From UBA6168 sp965222975 (GTDB lineage Bacteria; Bacteroidota; Bacteroidia; Chitinophagales; Saprospiraceae): 64,000 nt of DNA. The stretch's first letter is position 1. Every line of letters starts with the position of its first letter. The notes beneath the pieces are model-generated. The model did not search any database and was not told where the DNA came from. It worked only from the letters and a program-made list of their open reading frames with translations. This document shows, one piece after another, positions 17,110 through 25,589 of this stretch. The DNA lies in contig CBDCVJ010000038.1 of NCBI GenBank assembly GCA_965222975.1, positions 1-64,000 of the forward strand, given 5' to 3'. Made by a program: the position numbers and the translations under genes.

Positions 17110-17224
17110 GTAACTATTCAGCAGGGTTATTTTTTTAGAAAAATTTCCAATTATTCTAAAAAAAACAACCGCCATTAGGAGAGGGAAAGAAGAAAAAATT
17201 TCATTTTTTCTTCTTTCCCTCTCC
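17110..17224. repeat. Strong hairpin in front of hemB, with a shared end motif
   Basis: GTAACTATTCAG at 17110-17121 repeats the outer end of the palindrome at 28998-29089. At 17178-17199 and 17203-17224 there is a perfect 22-bp inverted repeat of purine-rich sequence (GGAGAGGGAAAGAAG...) with a 3-base loop. The hairpin ends 28 bases before the hemB start and would lie in its 5' leader or promoter. The 308-base gap holds nothing else that I recognise. Confidence 0.6.
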
Positions 17225-17252
17225 ATGCTGAACAGGTGCAAATTCACTAAAC

Positions 17253-18236
17253 ATGCTTAGACGACCCAGAAGAAACAGAACCTCTTCCGCCATCAGAGGT
17301 TTGGTACAAGAAACCCACCTTGCGCCAAGTCATTTGGTGAATCCATTGTTTTTGGTAGAAGGCAACAAAGTAAAAGACGAAATCCATTCCCTCCCCGGCG
17401 TATTCCGGCTTTCCTTGGATACTATTTTGAAAGAAGTGGAGGAGTGTATGAACTTGGGTATCAATAGTTTTATGATGTTCCCCGCAATTCCAGAAAAATT
17501 TAAAGACAAAACAGGAACGCATAGTTACGCCCCCGATAATTTCTATTTAAAAGCAGCCACTTCAATAAAAAAACATTTCCCGGAATGCTGCCTAATCAGC
17601 GATGTTGCACTTGACCCGTATAGCGTTGATGGGCACGACGGCATTGTTCGGAATGGAAAAATCGTCAATGATGAAACACTGGGAGTATTGGCTAAAATGT
17701 CAGTAGCTCAGGCCCAAGCAGGGTTTGACGTACTCGGACCAAGTGATATGATGGATGGGAGAATTGCAGCCATTCGGGAAGCCTTGGATGAGAATGGATT
17801 CAGCGACACGGGCATCATGTCCTATACTGCAAAATATGCCAGTGCGTTTTACGGCCCTTTCAGGGATGCATTGGATAGTGCCCCAAAAGCATCGGACGAT
17901 ATACCAAAAGACAAAAAGACCTATCAGATGAATCCGGCCAATAAACGGGAAGCACTCATTGAAGGAGAATTGGATACTGCTGAAGGGGCAGATTTTCTAA
18001 TGGTAAAACCCGCACTCAATTACCTTGACGTGATCCACGTCATGAAAGAGAATTTCGATTTACCCATAGCGGCCTATCATGTTAGTGGAGAATGTGCTAT
18101 GCTTTTGGCAGCTTGCAGAAATAATTGGCTTGAATTCGACAAGGCCATGCCAGAAACTTTGACGAGTATTCGACGGGCAGGGGCTGATGTGATTATAACA
18201 TATTTTGCGAAGGCATTTTGCCGATTGAAAAGTTAG
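17253..18236 (+). CDS. hemB: Delta-aminolevulinic acid dehydratase (porphobilinogen synthase)
   Basis: The product has 327 residues, full length for HemB. It condenses two 5-aminolevulinate molecules to porphobilinogen in heme synthesis in the cytoplasm. Both catalytic lysines are visible: SYTAKYASAFYGPFRDA (about 185-201) and FLMVKPALNYLDVI (about 247-260). The metal-site segment reads DVALDPYSVDGHDG, with Asp instead of the Cys triplet of zinc enzymes, so this is the Mg-type or non-zinc variant. The start ATG fits the family start (MLRRPRRNR). A long purine-rich hairpin sits immediately upstream. Confidence 0.95.
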   Translation: MLRRPRRNRTSSAIRGLVQETHLAPSHLVNPLFLVEGNKVKDEIHSLPGVFRLSLDTILKEVEECMNLGINSFMMFPAIPEKFKDKTGTHSYAPDNFYLKAATSIKKHFPECCLISDVALDPYSVDGHDGIVRNGKIVNDETLGVLAKMSVAQAQAGFDVLGPSDMMDGRIAAIREALDENGFSDTGIMSYTAKYASAFYGPFRDALDSAPKASDDIPKDKKTYQMNPANKREALIEGELDTAEGADFLMVKPALNYLDVIHVMKENFDLPIAAYHVSGECAMLLAACRNNWLEFDKAMPETLTSIRRAGADVIITYFAKAFCRLKS

Positions 18237-18295
18237 AAATTGAGAATTTCCCTAATCGCAGTAATTTCCAATCTCGTAATTTTTTCTGTATCAAA

Positions 18296-18325
18296 AAAGC
18301 CCACGGGTTAGTACCCGTGGGCTTT
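18296..18325. terminator. Hairpin terminator between hemB and the small membrane gene
   Basis: A 13-bp stem (AAAGCCCACGGGT with ACCCGTGGGCTTT) with a 4-base loop. The T-run TTTTTT is on the minus-strand side, so it best serves the small gene ending at 18375, but it can also stop hemB. Confidence 0.7.
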
Positions 18326-18374
18326 GCAATCTAAAAACCTTTTTTCAAATACCACGTATATGGTTGCCATATTG

Positions 18375-18524
18375 TTAAGAAGCATTCATCAGAAGGTAGA
18401 TGCCGACGATGCCAACAGCAATCATAATGATTGGCATGAATGATTCAACGGCGCTCTTTTTGCGGAGCGTTGTTCCGTTATCAGAATAGTGCACACTAGT
18501 GTGAGAAGTAACATTATTAAGCAT
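18375..18524 (-). CDS. Putative 49-residue single-pass membrane protein
   Basis: An ATG at 18524 opens a 49-codon frame ending in TAA. The N-terminus is polar (MLNNVTSHTSVHYSDNG), then comes a positive cluster (LRKKSA), and a transmembrane helix spans about residues 29-46 (FMPIIMIAVGIVGIYLL). The distribution of charge fits an N-in, C-out or tail-anchored small protein. A terminator with a minus-strand T-run stands 50 bases after the stop, which supports real transcription. I do not recognise a family. It may be one of the small membrane proteins that Bacteroidota genomes encode next to housekeeping genes. Confidence 0.5.
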   Translation of the reverse strand: MLNNVTSHTSVHYSDNGTTLRKKSAVESFMPIIMIAVGIVGIYLLMNAS

Positions 18525-19392
18525 AGTAGTTCATGGGTTGCTAACGTGAAAAAATAAGGATTATAATAACTGTCGAATTACGAGTTCGTCAATTTCAATT
18601 GCAGAAACTACAATGTTGATAGCCAGTATTTAATTTCTAAATACTTTTTTCCAACTGAACGTAGTTCTCTAGTTTAACTTAAAGACCAATAACTTAAAGG
18701 ATTATAACTTGACCTAAAATTTTTCTCCAATAATGACGATGTTAGAAATGGTGGTGTCGTAAGTCTTTGTTCATGCCCAATGTGAAACTTAGGCAGTGTT
18801 TGGAGAATTTTTTCAAGTGTTGAATGGAATGTTTCTGCTTTGCTGCTGTTTAAGCCACTCTAAGGTGGGTAAAAAAAAACAAAGGCAACTGAGAATTGCC
18901 ACAATGCGGTAGTAGATGTCAAATGATAGTGTTCCGGTAGTGTAAATCCTGATAAATACAAGTTCGTCAAAATTCCTTTCGTCTCTGTGTATGGCAACAA
19001 ATCTGAAAATTTTTATTTGCTTGCCAGTATGTCCTTTAAAAGACGTTGCAAATGTATTTTACATATTTTAATTTTTAAAATATTTTTAACACTTTTTTTT
19101 GCTGCATTTTATCAAAATCACTTAAACAATTGATAATCAACATCATACGAACAAAAAAATATCAAAACAGTTGAATTGAATATTTCAAATTCTAAACCTC
19201 AATCTTCTTCCTGCCCAATAAGACTATTAACCGCTTTTTCACTTTAAAGAGCTACACATAATCTACGATGAATTTTTCCAAAAGTTTCATTTTGAGTGGC
19301 CGTCACTGTAAGAATACCTGCAAGTATGTAATGAATTGGAAATGGAATTGACTTTATTTGCAATTGGTCACTCATCCATTAAAAACTACTTT
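18525..19392. other. Long AT-rich intergenic region
   Basis: I find no gene in these 868 bases. Two related words occur, ACGAGTTCGTCAA (near 18580) and ACAAGTTCGTCAA (near 18958), and GGATTATAA occurs twice (18556 and 18699). The region is far longer than a normal promoter region and could hold an untranslated RNA, but I see no hairpin with a T-run. Confidence 0.4.
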
Positions 19393-20556
19393 ATGCACCT
19401 TAGTGAAATCCTTACCCACCTCGGCGAAGACCGGGAGAAATATTTTAACGCAGTCTCTCCCCCTATTATCCAGAGCAGCAATTTTGCATTTAAGACTATC
19501 GATGATTTCCGGGAAGCTATCTCCAATGAACTTGATCGTCATCTTTATACACGTGGGAACAATCCAACAGTAGAAATTTTAAGAAAAAAAATCGCAGCGC
19601 TGGAAGGGGCTGAAGATGCGCTGATTGTTGCAAGCGGGGCCGCCGCTAATTCGATGGCCATCATGGCCAATGTCAAACAAGGTGACCATGTGGTATGTGT
19701 TCAAAATCCTTATTCATGGACAAAAAATTTGCTCGTCAACCTGCTTTCCCGATTTGGGGTGACACATACTTTTGTGGATGGGACTGATATAAAAGATATA
19801 GAAGCTGCTATTCGTCCTGAGACTACCGTATTGTTTCTCGAAAGCCCAAATACCATAACATTTGAGCTGCAGGATTTGAGCGCGTGTGCGGAATTGGCAA
19901 AAAAGCATGGAATCACCACTGCGATTGACAACGCCAACTGTTCGCCTATTTTTCAGCGACCTATTGAGCATGGAATAGACATTGTGACACATACAGGCAC
20001 TAAGTACTTGAATGGCCATAGTGATGTCGTGAACGGCGTCATTTGCGGAAATAAGGAAATGATACAAAAGATATTTGCTACAGAAATAATGACCCTTGGC
20101 AATATTATTTCACCAAACGATGCTTGGTTGGTCATTCGGGGCCTGCGGACGTTGGAAATGCGGGTCAAACGTAGCTTTGAAAGTGCTTTGAAAATAGCAC
20201 AATGGATGGAATCCCAGCCTCAGTTTGAAAAAGTCATCTTCCCCTTTCTCCCTTCCTTTCCCCAGTACGAATTAGCACAAAAACAAATGACAGGTTGCGC
20301 AGGACTGATTACCGCTTTTTTAAAAACAGACAAAATGGAAGTCGCAGAAGCCTATTTCAACAAATTAAAACGATTTTTATTTGCTGTGTCGTGGGGAGGC
20401 CATGAGTCGTTAGTAGTACCAAGTGCTGCTTTCTTCGGCGTGACTGGTAGGGAACGACCACCCTACCCTTTCAATATGTTTCGATTTTATATTGGACTGG
20501 AAGATCCAGATTGGTTGATTGAAGACTTGGAACAGGCGCTAGATGGAATATTATAA
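19393..20556 (+). CDS. Cys/Met-metabolism PLP-dependent transsulfuration enzyme
   Basis: The product has 387 residues from the ATG at 19393 (MHLSEILTHLGEDREKYFNA), chosen because the family begins close to this point; an in-frame ATG at 19336 adds an unlikely leader. Family landmarks are PIIQSSNFAF, LYTRGNNPTVEILRKKIAALEG, ALIVASGAAANS, DNANCSPIFQRPIEHG and the PLP-lysine segment THTGTKYLNGHSD. This is the cystathionine gamma-synthase / beta-lyase / methionine gamma-lyase superfamily. Which reaction it performs cannot be decided from sequence. The segment SWGGHESLVVPSA supports a carbon-sulfur lyase or synthase of this fold. It stands alone; the next gene is convergent with a 9-base gap. Confidence 0.85.
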   Translation: MHLSEILTHLGEDREKYFNAVSPPIIQSSNFAFKTIDDFREAISNELDRHLYTRGNNPTVEILRKKIAALEGAEDALIVASGAAANSMAIMANVKQGDHVVCVQNPYSWTKNLLVNLLSRFGVTHTFVDGTDIKDIEAAIRPETTVLFLESPNTITFELQDLSACAELAKKHGITTAIDNANCSPIFQRPIEHGIDIVTHTGTKYLNGHSDVVNGVICGNKEMIQKIFATEIMTLGNIISPNDAWLVIRGLRTLEMRVKRSFESALKIAQWMESQPQFEKVIFPFLPSFPQYELAQKQMTGCAGLITAFLKTDKMEVAEAYFNKLKRFLFAVSWGGHESLVVPSAAFFGVTGRERPPYPFNMFRFYIGLEDPDWLIEDLEQALDGIL

Positions 20557-20565
20557 AATTTGGCT

Positions 20566-22347
20566 TTATTCTGACATCAATTCCAGAGCCAATTCCAAAC
20601 GCTTTGGGTGACTCTTTCTTACAAACACGACCAACTTATCAGCTACTCTTTGCGCCCCTATTTCCCGTAGGTGAGCAAAAAGTTTTAGCATCTTCTGAGT
20701 TGGTTTGATGCCCAAATGGTTGGAGAAATATTGGTCAAGCAATTTGACATAAACGTTATAAAGTTCTGACAAATAATTCGGAGCGAAATTGCTATCGTAT
20801 TTCATCAAAAAATCTATTGAATTTTGACCCAAGGCAAGAGCCGCCAACTTCGTAATTAATTTCTCCTCACCATATAAATTGGCCAAATATTCTGTTTTAT
20901 TCAAAGAAGAAGTAGATTGAAAATCCGCTTCAAGTTGCTCCACGAAAGCCATCCAGTCATCCTTAAAATATTGACGGCAAATCCTGAGATATTTAACATT
21001 TCCTGTGGCAACAAAACAATCCCTTGCCCAACTGATGACCTGCTCGCTCTCTCCATGATAGACCGCGATGTCTAATAATATGGCTTTAAGGCGATATTGG
21101 TACAAGTGGTGGTCGCTGATTTCCAAACCTTTGACGCCCAACTCTTTAGCTAATCCATACATTTCTTTTTCGATGGCAGTATTAACAGTAAATAGCACTT
21201 TGTCTGGTGACGTTAATACCTCTTTTTGAAACATTTTAAATGCTTTGCTAAATCCTTTTTTCTGTAAAATAGACAACTTGTTAGCGACCAATTGTTGCCG
21301 ATATTCTTCGGAAAGCACATTTTGTTTTCTCAGTTCCCGATCGACTAACTCAAGCAACAGCTGCAACTTGGATTTGTCATCAGCAAGTTGCAACAACAGC
21401 TTGAACAGGGGAACTGTAAGGTCATATCCACGGTAAATTGGCCGTGTTGCCATTTCCATCAAAAACTTCCAAAGTTCAATCCTAATGGCAGGAGGCAACG
21501 GCCTTTCAGATAATTGTTTGATTAGGTTAAAGCAATCATTTGAAAAAAGGAGAAAATTGCTTGTTTCGAAATCTGTCCGGTTTATTACAGGCACTATTTG
21601 TTCGACCAAAACTTGTAGCACCGACCAACAATCAACATAATGATCCAAAGCCAATGAATCAGTTGCCTGTCCGAGCAAATCAACTCCAGTTGCAAAAATC
21701 TGCCTTGCCCCTTGGGCACTGATGCGGCCATTTTTGTTCTTAGCCGATTTTAGAACTGTACTGACTACTTGCTGATATTTCTCCCTGTTATCGGCCATTG
21801 GAACAATCCCTGCAAAGCGGGTTTTGAGGGCTATTGAAAAATGCCGGTTCCCACGCGCAAAGTGCCTAACAAATGCACTGAGTTCATCTTTTCCTACCTG
21901 CTCTAAAATTGCATTTACGGTCAGTTTATGGTAAGTCTTAGCCTGTACTTTAGAATCTGTTATACTCTTTGGTTTATCGGTAAGCCGTTTTCGCAGAGAC
22001 AACAGACCTGCCGCTACATGTCCGCACATTTTCTCTCTTAAAAAAACATCACACTCACACGAATATGCTTTAACCTTAGAAGGTGAAATTTGCATTTCTA
22101 TTTCAAAACCATCTACTATAGCGATCCATAAATTGCGCTCACTTTCATAAAGGGAAACCACCTTTTGATCATCCAAAAGCTTTTCACCCACCAGTAAATG
22201 GGCTTCACCTAATGACAGTTCGAGATTTTTTAAAAGAAAATTCAAATGCAAATGGATTAAGGTTTTAAGTTTGGCGTTTTTGGTTTCACAAAATACCAAC
22301 CTGCAAAGGTAACCAATAACGTTTCCGATTTGAGTACCTTTGGGCAT
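20566..22347 (-). CDS. SWIM zinc-finger domain protein
   Basis: The frame has 593 residues. The clear domain is a SWIM zinc finger, YSCECDVFLREKMCGHVAAG (about 93-112), with the CxC...CxH ligands. The rest is a long helical, solenoid-like body without recognisable repeats. Bacterial SWIM proteins are often found with SNF2 helicases, and their role is poorly known. The ATG at 22347 is doubtful: the first 34 codons overlap the -7 element TACCTTTG of the divergent sixA and encode an atypical leader. A TTG at 22245 would give MNFLLKNLELSLGEAHLLVG, which looks like the true family start. It is convergent with the PLP-enzyme gene. Confidence 0.75.
   Translation of the reverse strand: MPKGTQIGNVIGYLCRLVFCETKNAKLKTLIHLHLNFLLKNLELSLGEAHLLVGEKLLDDQKVVSLYESERNLWIAIVDGFEIEMQISPSKVKAYSCECDVFLREKMCGHVAAGLLSLRKRLTDKPKSITDSKVQAKTYHKLTVNAILEQVGKDELSAFVRHFARGNRHFSIALKTRFAGIVPMADNREKYQQVVSTVLKSAKNKNGRISAQGARQIFATGVDLLGQATDSLALDHYVDCWSVLQVLVEQIVPVINRTDFETSNFLLFSNDCFNLIKQLSERPLPPAIRIELWKFLMEMATRPIYRGYDLTVPLFKLLLQLADDKSKLQLLLELVDRELRKQNVLSEEYRQQLVANKLSILQKKGFSKAFKMFQKEVLTSPDKVLFTVNTAIEKEMYGLAKELGVKGLEISDHHLYQYRLKAILLDIAVYHGESEQVISWARDCFVATGNVKYLRICRQYFKDDWMAFVEQLEADFQSTSSLNKTEYLANLYGEEKLITKLAALALGQNSIDFLMKYDSNFAPNYLSELYNVYVKLLDQYFSNHLGIKPTQKMLKLFAHLREIGAQRVADKLVVFVRKSHPKRLELALELMSE
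22335..22342 (+). promoter_or_regulatory. Possible promoter -7 element (TACCTTTG)
   Basis: TACCTTTG matches TAnnTTTG, 41 bases before the sixA start. No -33 TTG is seen at the canonical distance. Confidence 0.4.
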
Positions 22348-22383
22348 CCGTTAAACCCAAGTAAATATTAACAACGAAAAAAT

Positions 22384-22881
22384 ATGAAAACCGTTTACCT
22401 GGTACGCCATGCAAAGTCAAGTTGGGACTATCATTCTTTAAGAGATTCCGAACGGCCACTGAACAATAGAGGCCTCCGGGACGCACCATTTATGGCCAAG
22501 ATGTTGTTCAAAAAAGGTGCTAAGCCAGATGCGCTCATTTCAAGCCCAGCTGTCCGGGCACTGACGACTGCCACTTTTTTTAAAAATGAATTGGGAATCG
22601 AAGGCGAGGATATTTTGATCAGGGATGAAATATATGAAGCGATGGCCTCTACTATCCTAGACCTTATTCAACGATTGCCGGAAAAGTTGGAAACTGTAAT
22701 GCTTTTTGGGCACAACCCTACTTTTACCAGCGTAGCCAATATGTTTACCAATAAATTCATAGCCAATATGCCGACATGCAGTATTGCCCGCATAGATGCC
22801 GACATCCCAAACTGGATGGCATTTAATGAGGGTAATGCCAAATTAGTTGAGTTCCATTTTCCTAAACAATATTTTCAATAG
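22384..22881 (+). CDS. SixA-like phosphohistidine phosphatase (histidine phosphatase superfamily)
   Basis: The product has 165 residues. The N-terminal YLVRHAKSSW is the RH(A/G) catalytic motif of the phosphoglycerate-mutase-like superfamily, with His 9 as the phosphate acceptor. DALISSPAVRALTTATFF carries the second Arg, and MLFGHNPTFTSV the second catalytic His. Length and motif spacing match SixA, which removes phosphate from histidine phosphotransfer proteins. The physiological target here is unknown. It is divergent from the SWIM gene, with a family A repeat fragment after it. Confidence 0.85.
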   Translation: MKTVYLVRHAKSSWDYHSLRDSERPLNNRGLRDAPFMAKMLFKKGAKPDALISSPAVRALTTATFFKNELGIEGEDILIRDEIYEAMASTILDLIQRLPEKLETVMLFGHNPTFTSVANMFTNKFIANMPTCSIARIDADIPNWMAFNEGNAKLVEFHFPKQYFQ

Positions 22882-22896
22882 AAGGGTACCTTGTCA

Positions 22897-22994
22897 ATTT
22901 TTCACTACCGTACGCTTTTTGCATTATATCCGTTTTCTTGCCGTCAAGATAGGCAGGACTAAGACAAGAAACTTAGATATTGGGAGAGCAGAGC
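22897..22994. repeat. Diverged half of the family A palindromic element
   Basis: TTTTTCACTACCGTACGC, then TATATCCGTTTTC, AGAAACTTAG and GGGAGAG follow the same order as the reverse complement of the right half of the element at 29147-29333, with an insertion in the middle. It fills the gap between sixA and the DUF4296 gene. Confidence 0.5.
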
Positions 22995-23075
22995 ATTTAT
23001 CTTTTTCACATTGGATTTTTTCTAAGTTAGCATAGTTAAATTTTTCAAAACTTCAACCAAATTTTCAACTCCTTA

Positions 23076-23399
23076 ATGAAATATTGCCTTGTCATTTTTT
23101 CCTTATTTGTTTTTAATGTCGCTTGCAAGAATGACAAAGCCTTACCGATGGAAGAAGAACAACTCATTCGAGTATTATGTGACATCCATATTGTAGAAGC
23201 CGGCATTGAACATTTAAACGGTACTGACAAAGACTCCATTGCAACAAGGCTCTACAACCAAATCTATGATATACACGGTGTACAGCAGGCATCAGTAGAT
23301 ACGGCACTATTTTATTTAAAAAAAGACCCGGATGCCATGGAAAAAATTTACTCGAAGGTGATGGATGAATTGGGCAGGATGAAATTGGTGGATGAATAA
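23076..23399 (+). CDS. DUF4296 lipoprotein
   Basis: The product has 107 residues. The lipobox is NVAC (Cys 17). The mature part matches the DUF4296 pattern: PMEEEQLIRVLCDIHIVEAGI, followed by a YNQIYDIHGVQQASVDTALFYLKKDPDAMEKIYSKVMDEL helical segment (quoted here only as its YNQIYDIHG and DPDAMEKIY landmarks in the conserved order). These small Bacteroidota lipoproteins have no known function. It sits just upstream of the two-component regulator and may share its transcription, although a -7-like TAAATTTG at 23448-23455 suggests that the regulator also has its own promoter. Confidence 0.85.
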   Translation: MKYCLVIFSLFVFNVACKNDKALPMEEEQLIRVLCDIHIVEAGIEHLNGTDKDSIATRLYNQIYDIHGVQQASVDTALFYLKKDPDAMEKIYSKVMDELGRMKLVDE

Positions 23400-23447
23400 T
23401 TAACAATTTGTTAATTTGCACAGTTTAGCTACGGCAACCCATAAACC

Positions 23448-23455
23448 TAAATTTG
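23448..23455 (+). promoter_or_regulatory. Possible promoter -7 element (TAAATTTG)
   Basis: TAAATTTG matches TAnnTTTG, 25 bases before the response-regulator ATG. There is no TTG at the ideal spacing. Confidence 0.4.
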
Positions 23456-23480
23456 CATTCACTTCAACAAGACTTAATGC

Positions 23481-24167
23481 ATGGAAGATATTAAAATATT
23501 GGTAGTTGACGACGAACCAGATATCCTTGAAATTCTTTCTTACAACTTGAAAAAAGAAGGGTTTCAAGTTTTTACAGCTAATAACGGCGATGAAGCAGTT
23601 AGCAAGGCCGCAGAGATCAAACCAACACTAATTATTCTTGACATCATGATGCCCCAGATGGATGGAGTGGAGGTTTGCCGAACCATTCGGGCCAATAAAG
23701 GATTCGATGATGTGCTGATTGCCTTCCTTACAGCCCGTGAAGAAGATTATTCCCAGATAGCCGCACTTGATGTTGGAGGTGATGACTACATTACAAAGCC
23801 TATTAAGCCACGTGTTTTAATGAGCAGGGTAAAAGCTTTATTAAGGAGGGCAGGAAGGTTTGAAGGTTCAGATAATGATAGCCACATAATTTCAGTTGGC
23901 GATTTGATTGTTGACAAAGAAAAGGTGATTGTGAAAAGGGGTGAAGAGATTATTGAACTGGCAAAAAAGGAATTTGAACTGCTGGGGCTTCTCATAAGCA
24001 AACCAGGGAAAGTATTCACTCGAACAGAGATTTTCAATAAAGTATGGGGCACCGACGTCATCGTTGGCAATAGAACTATCGACGTCCATATCAGAAAATT
24101 GCGAGAAAAACTCGGCGATAATTATATTAAAACGATCAAGGGAATTGGATACCGTTTTGAGTTTTGA
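23481..24167 (+). CDS. OmpR/PhoB-type response regulator
   Basis: The product has 228 residues. The receiver domain (about 4-118) has the acidic pair DDE, the phospho-acceptor Asp in LIILDIMMPQMDG (about residue 54), the switch Thr in FLTAREED and the Lys in DYITKPIKP. The C-terminal OmpR winged helix (about 130-228) shows ELLGLLISKPGKVFTR, VWGTDVIVGNRTIDVHI and TIKGIGYRF. It is the partner of the kinase 319 bases downstream. The pair resembles PhoP/PhoR and the generic RprY/RprX systems of Bacteroidota; the stimulus is unknown. A perfect 26-bp hairpin lies between the two genes. Confidence 0.9.
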   Translation: MEDIKILVVDDEPDILEILSYNLKKEGFQVFTANNGDEAVSKAAEIKPTLIILDIMMPQMDGVEVCRTIRANKGFDDVLIAFLTAREEDYSQIAALDVGGDDYITKPIKPRVLMSRVKALLRRAGRFEGSDNDSHIISVGDLIVDKEKVIVKRGEEIIELAKKEFELLGLLISKPGKVFTRTEIFNKVWGTDVIVGNRTIDVHIRKLREKLGDNYIKTIKGIGYRFEF

Positions 24168-24283
24168 CGGTCGGTTACTTAAACTTGCTTTTCCCGTCAA
24201 CCGATCTGCGCTGTTTTACTCCTTAAAAAATTGATGCTTTTCATAAGTAATTTTGAAAAAATTATGTCGAAATTATCTTTCAG

Positions 24284-24338
24284 GGTTGCAGGACAGAATT
24301 GCTAAATTTTGGAAATTTAGCAATTCTGTCCTGCAACC
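24284..24338. repeat. Perfect 26-bp inverted repeat between regulator and kinase genes
   Basis: The arms 24284-24309 and 24313-24338 are exact reverse complements (starting GGTTGCAGGACAGAATTGC) with a 3-base loop. No T-run follows; instead there is CTCTTTCAGAGAGAGGTGCG, a second small inverted repeat. The rest of the 318-base gap holds no gene. It may limit transcription into the kinase gene or stabilise the 3' end of the regulator mRNA. Confidence 0.65.
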
Positions 24339-24485
24339 TCTTTCAGAGAGAGGTGCGTAGGCTCTTGATGAATTTATTTGGCTAAATATATTTAGGGAAG
24401 AGTTTTACTCAATTTGATTTTAAAGAATAATAAATCGGTATAACCTGTTCCGTATTTTACATCGGGATTATTTTTCCTTGTATAC

Positions 24486-25556
24486 ATGAATATTATTAAT
24501 AGAAAAATATTAAAAAACCCAACTCCTCAACAGATAGCAATATCCGCCTCATTATTCGTTTCTTTGATTACGACCTTGGCTTTTATTATTTTATTCGAAA
24601 TCCACATAGTTCAATTCCAATGGTGGGCCATTCTCGTAATTTTGGGTTTATCGTTTTTGGCAGCTTTTTTCACATTTAGGTTTTATTTAAAAAAATATAT
24701 CTACCGAAAAATAAAGGTAATTTACAAAAGCATCCACAAGCACAAACTATCCACTACCCAGAAACAAGAAGAGATAGACATGAATGCCGACATTATGTAT
24801 GAAGTGGAAAAGGAAGTAGAGGCTTGGGCCGACAGTCAGGAAAAGGAAATTGAACAATTGAAAACCTGGCAGGAGTATCGGCGAAAATTTCTGGGCGATA
24901 TTTCACATGAATTAAAAACTCCCATATTTAACATTCAGGGTTTTTTGGAAACACTGCTTGACGGTGGCCTGGAAGATCAAAACGTCAATAGAAACTATTT
25001 GACCAGGGCAGCCAAAAATGTGGATCGCCTCAATACAATCGTTGAGGATCTTGAAATCATCTCCCGTTTGGAATCGGGTAGGCTGATCCTCGATCAACAG
25101 GTGTTTGACATTAAGGCATTGGTTGAAGAAGTTTTTGAAGATTTGGAATTCAAAGCTTCCCAGGCCAACATAGCCCTCATTTTTAAGCAGGGAGCCAATC
25201 AGCCTTTCAACGTAATAGCTGACCGGGAATATATCAGGCAGGTGCTGATAAATTTGGTCAGTAATTCCATTAAATATGGGAATCCCAATGGAGCTACCAA
25301 AGTGAGCTTTTACGATATGGACAAAAACATATTGGTCGAAGTGGCGGACAGTGGCATCGGCATTCCCGAAAAACACCTGAAGCATGTGTTCGACCGCTTT
25401 TACCGGGTTGATAAAAGCCGCTCCAGGGAGCAGGGGGGGTCTGGGTTGGGCCTTTCGATAGTCAAACACATAATGGAAGCGCACCAACAAACGATTAATG
25501 TCAGGAGTACAGCCGGCCTCGGTTCCACATTTGGCTTTACCTTACAAAAAGCATAG
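24486..25556 (+). CDS. PhoR-like sensor histidine kinase
   Basis: The product has 356 residues. Two N-terminal transmembrane helices (about 18-40 and 45-66) with almost no periplasmic loop between them are followed by a cytoplasmic linker, a HisKA domain with the phospho-acceptor His in FLGDISHELKTP (about 145), and a HATPase domain: N box INLVSNSIKYG, G1 VADSGIGIPEKH, F box DRFYRVDKSRS, G2 GGSGLGLSIVKHIMEAH. The lack of an extracellular sensor domain suggests that it senses through the membrane, a partner protein or the cytoplasm. Cognate regulator directly upstream. Confidence 0.9.
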   Translation: MNIINRKILKNPTPQQIAISASLFVSLITTLAFIILFEIHIVQFQWWAILVILGLSFLAAFFTFRFYLKKYIYRKIKVIYKSIHKHKLSTTQKQEEIDMNADIMYEVEKEVEAWADSQEKEIEQLKTWQEYRRKFLGDISHELKTPIFNIQGFLETLLDGGLEDQNVNRNYLTRAAKNVDRLNTIVEDLEIISRLESGRLILDQQVFDIKALVEEVFEDLEFKASQANIALIFKQGANQPFNVIADREYIRQVLINLVSNSIKYGNPNGATKVSFYDMDKNILVEVADSGIGIPEKHLKHVFDRFYRVDKSRSREQGGSGLGLSIVKHIMEAHQQTINVRSTAGLGSTFGFTLQKA

Positions 25557-25589
25557 TATCAGATCGGTTATTCTGATAAAATTCCCTCA

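Noticed and set aside
19336..19392. Upstream ATG for the PLP enzyme
   Set aside because: It adds an 19-residue leader not found in this family; the ATG at 19393 matches the family start.
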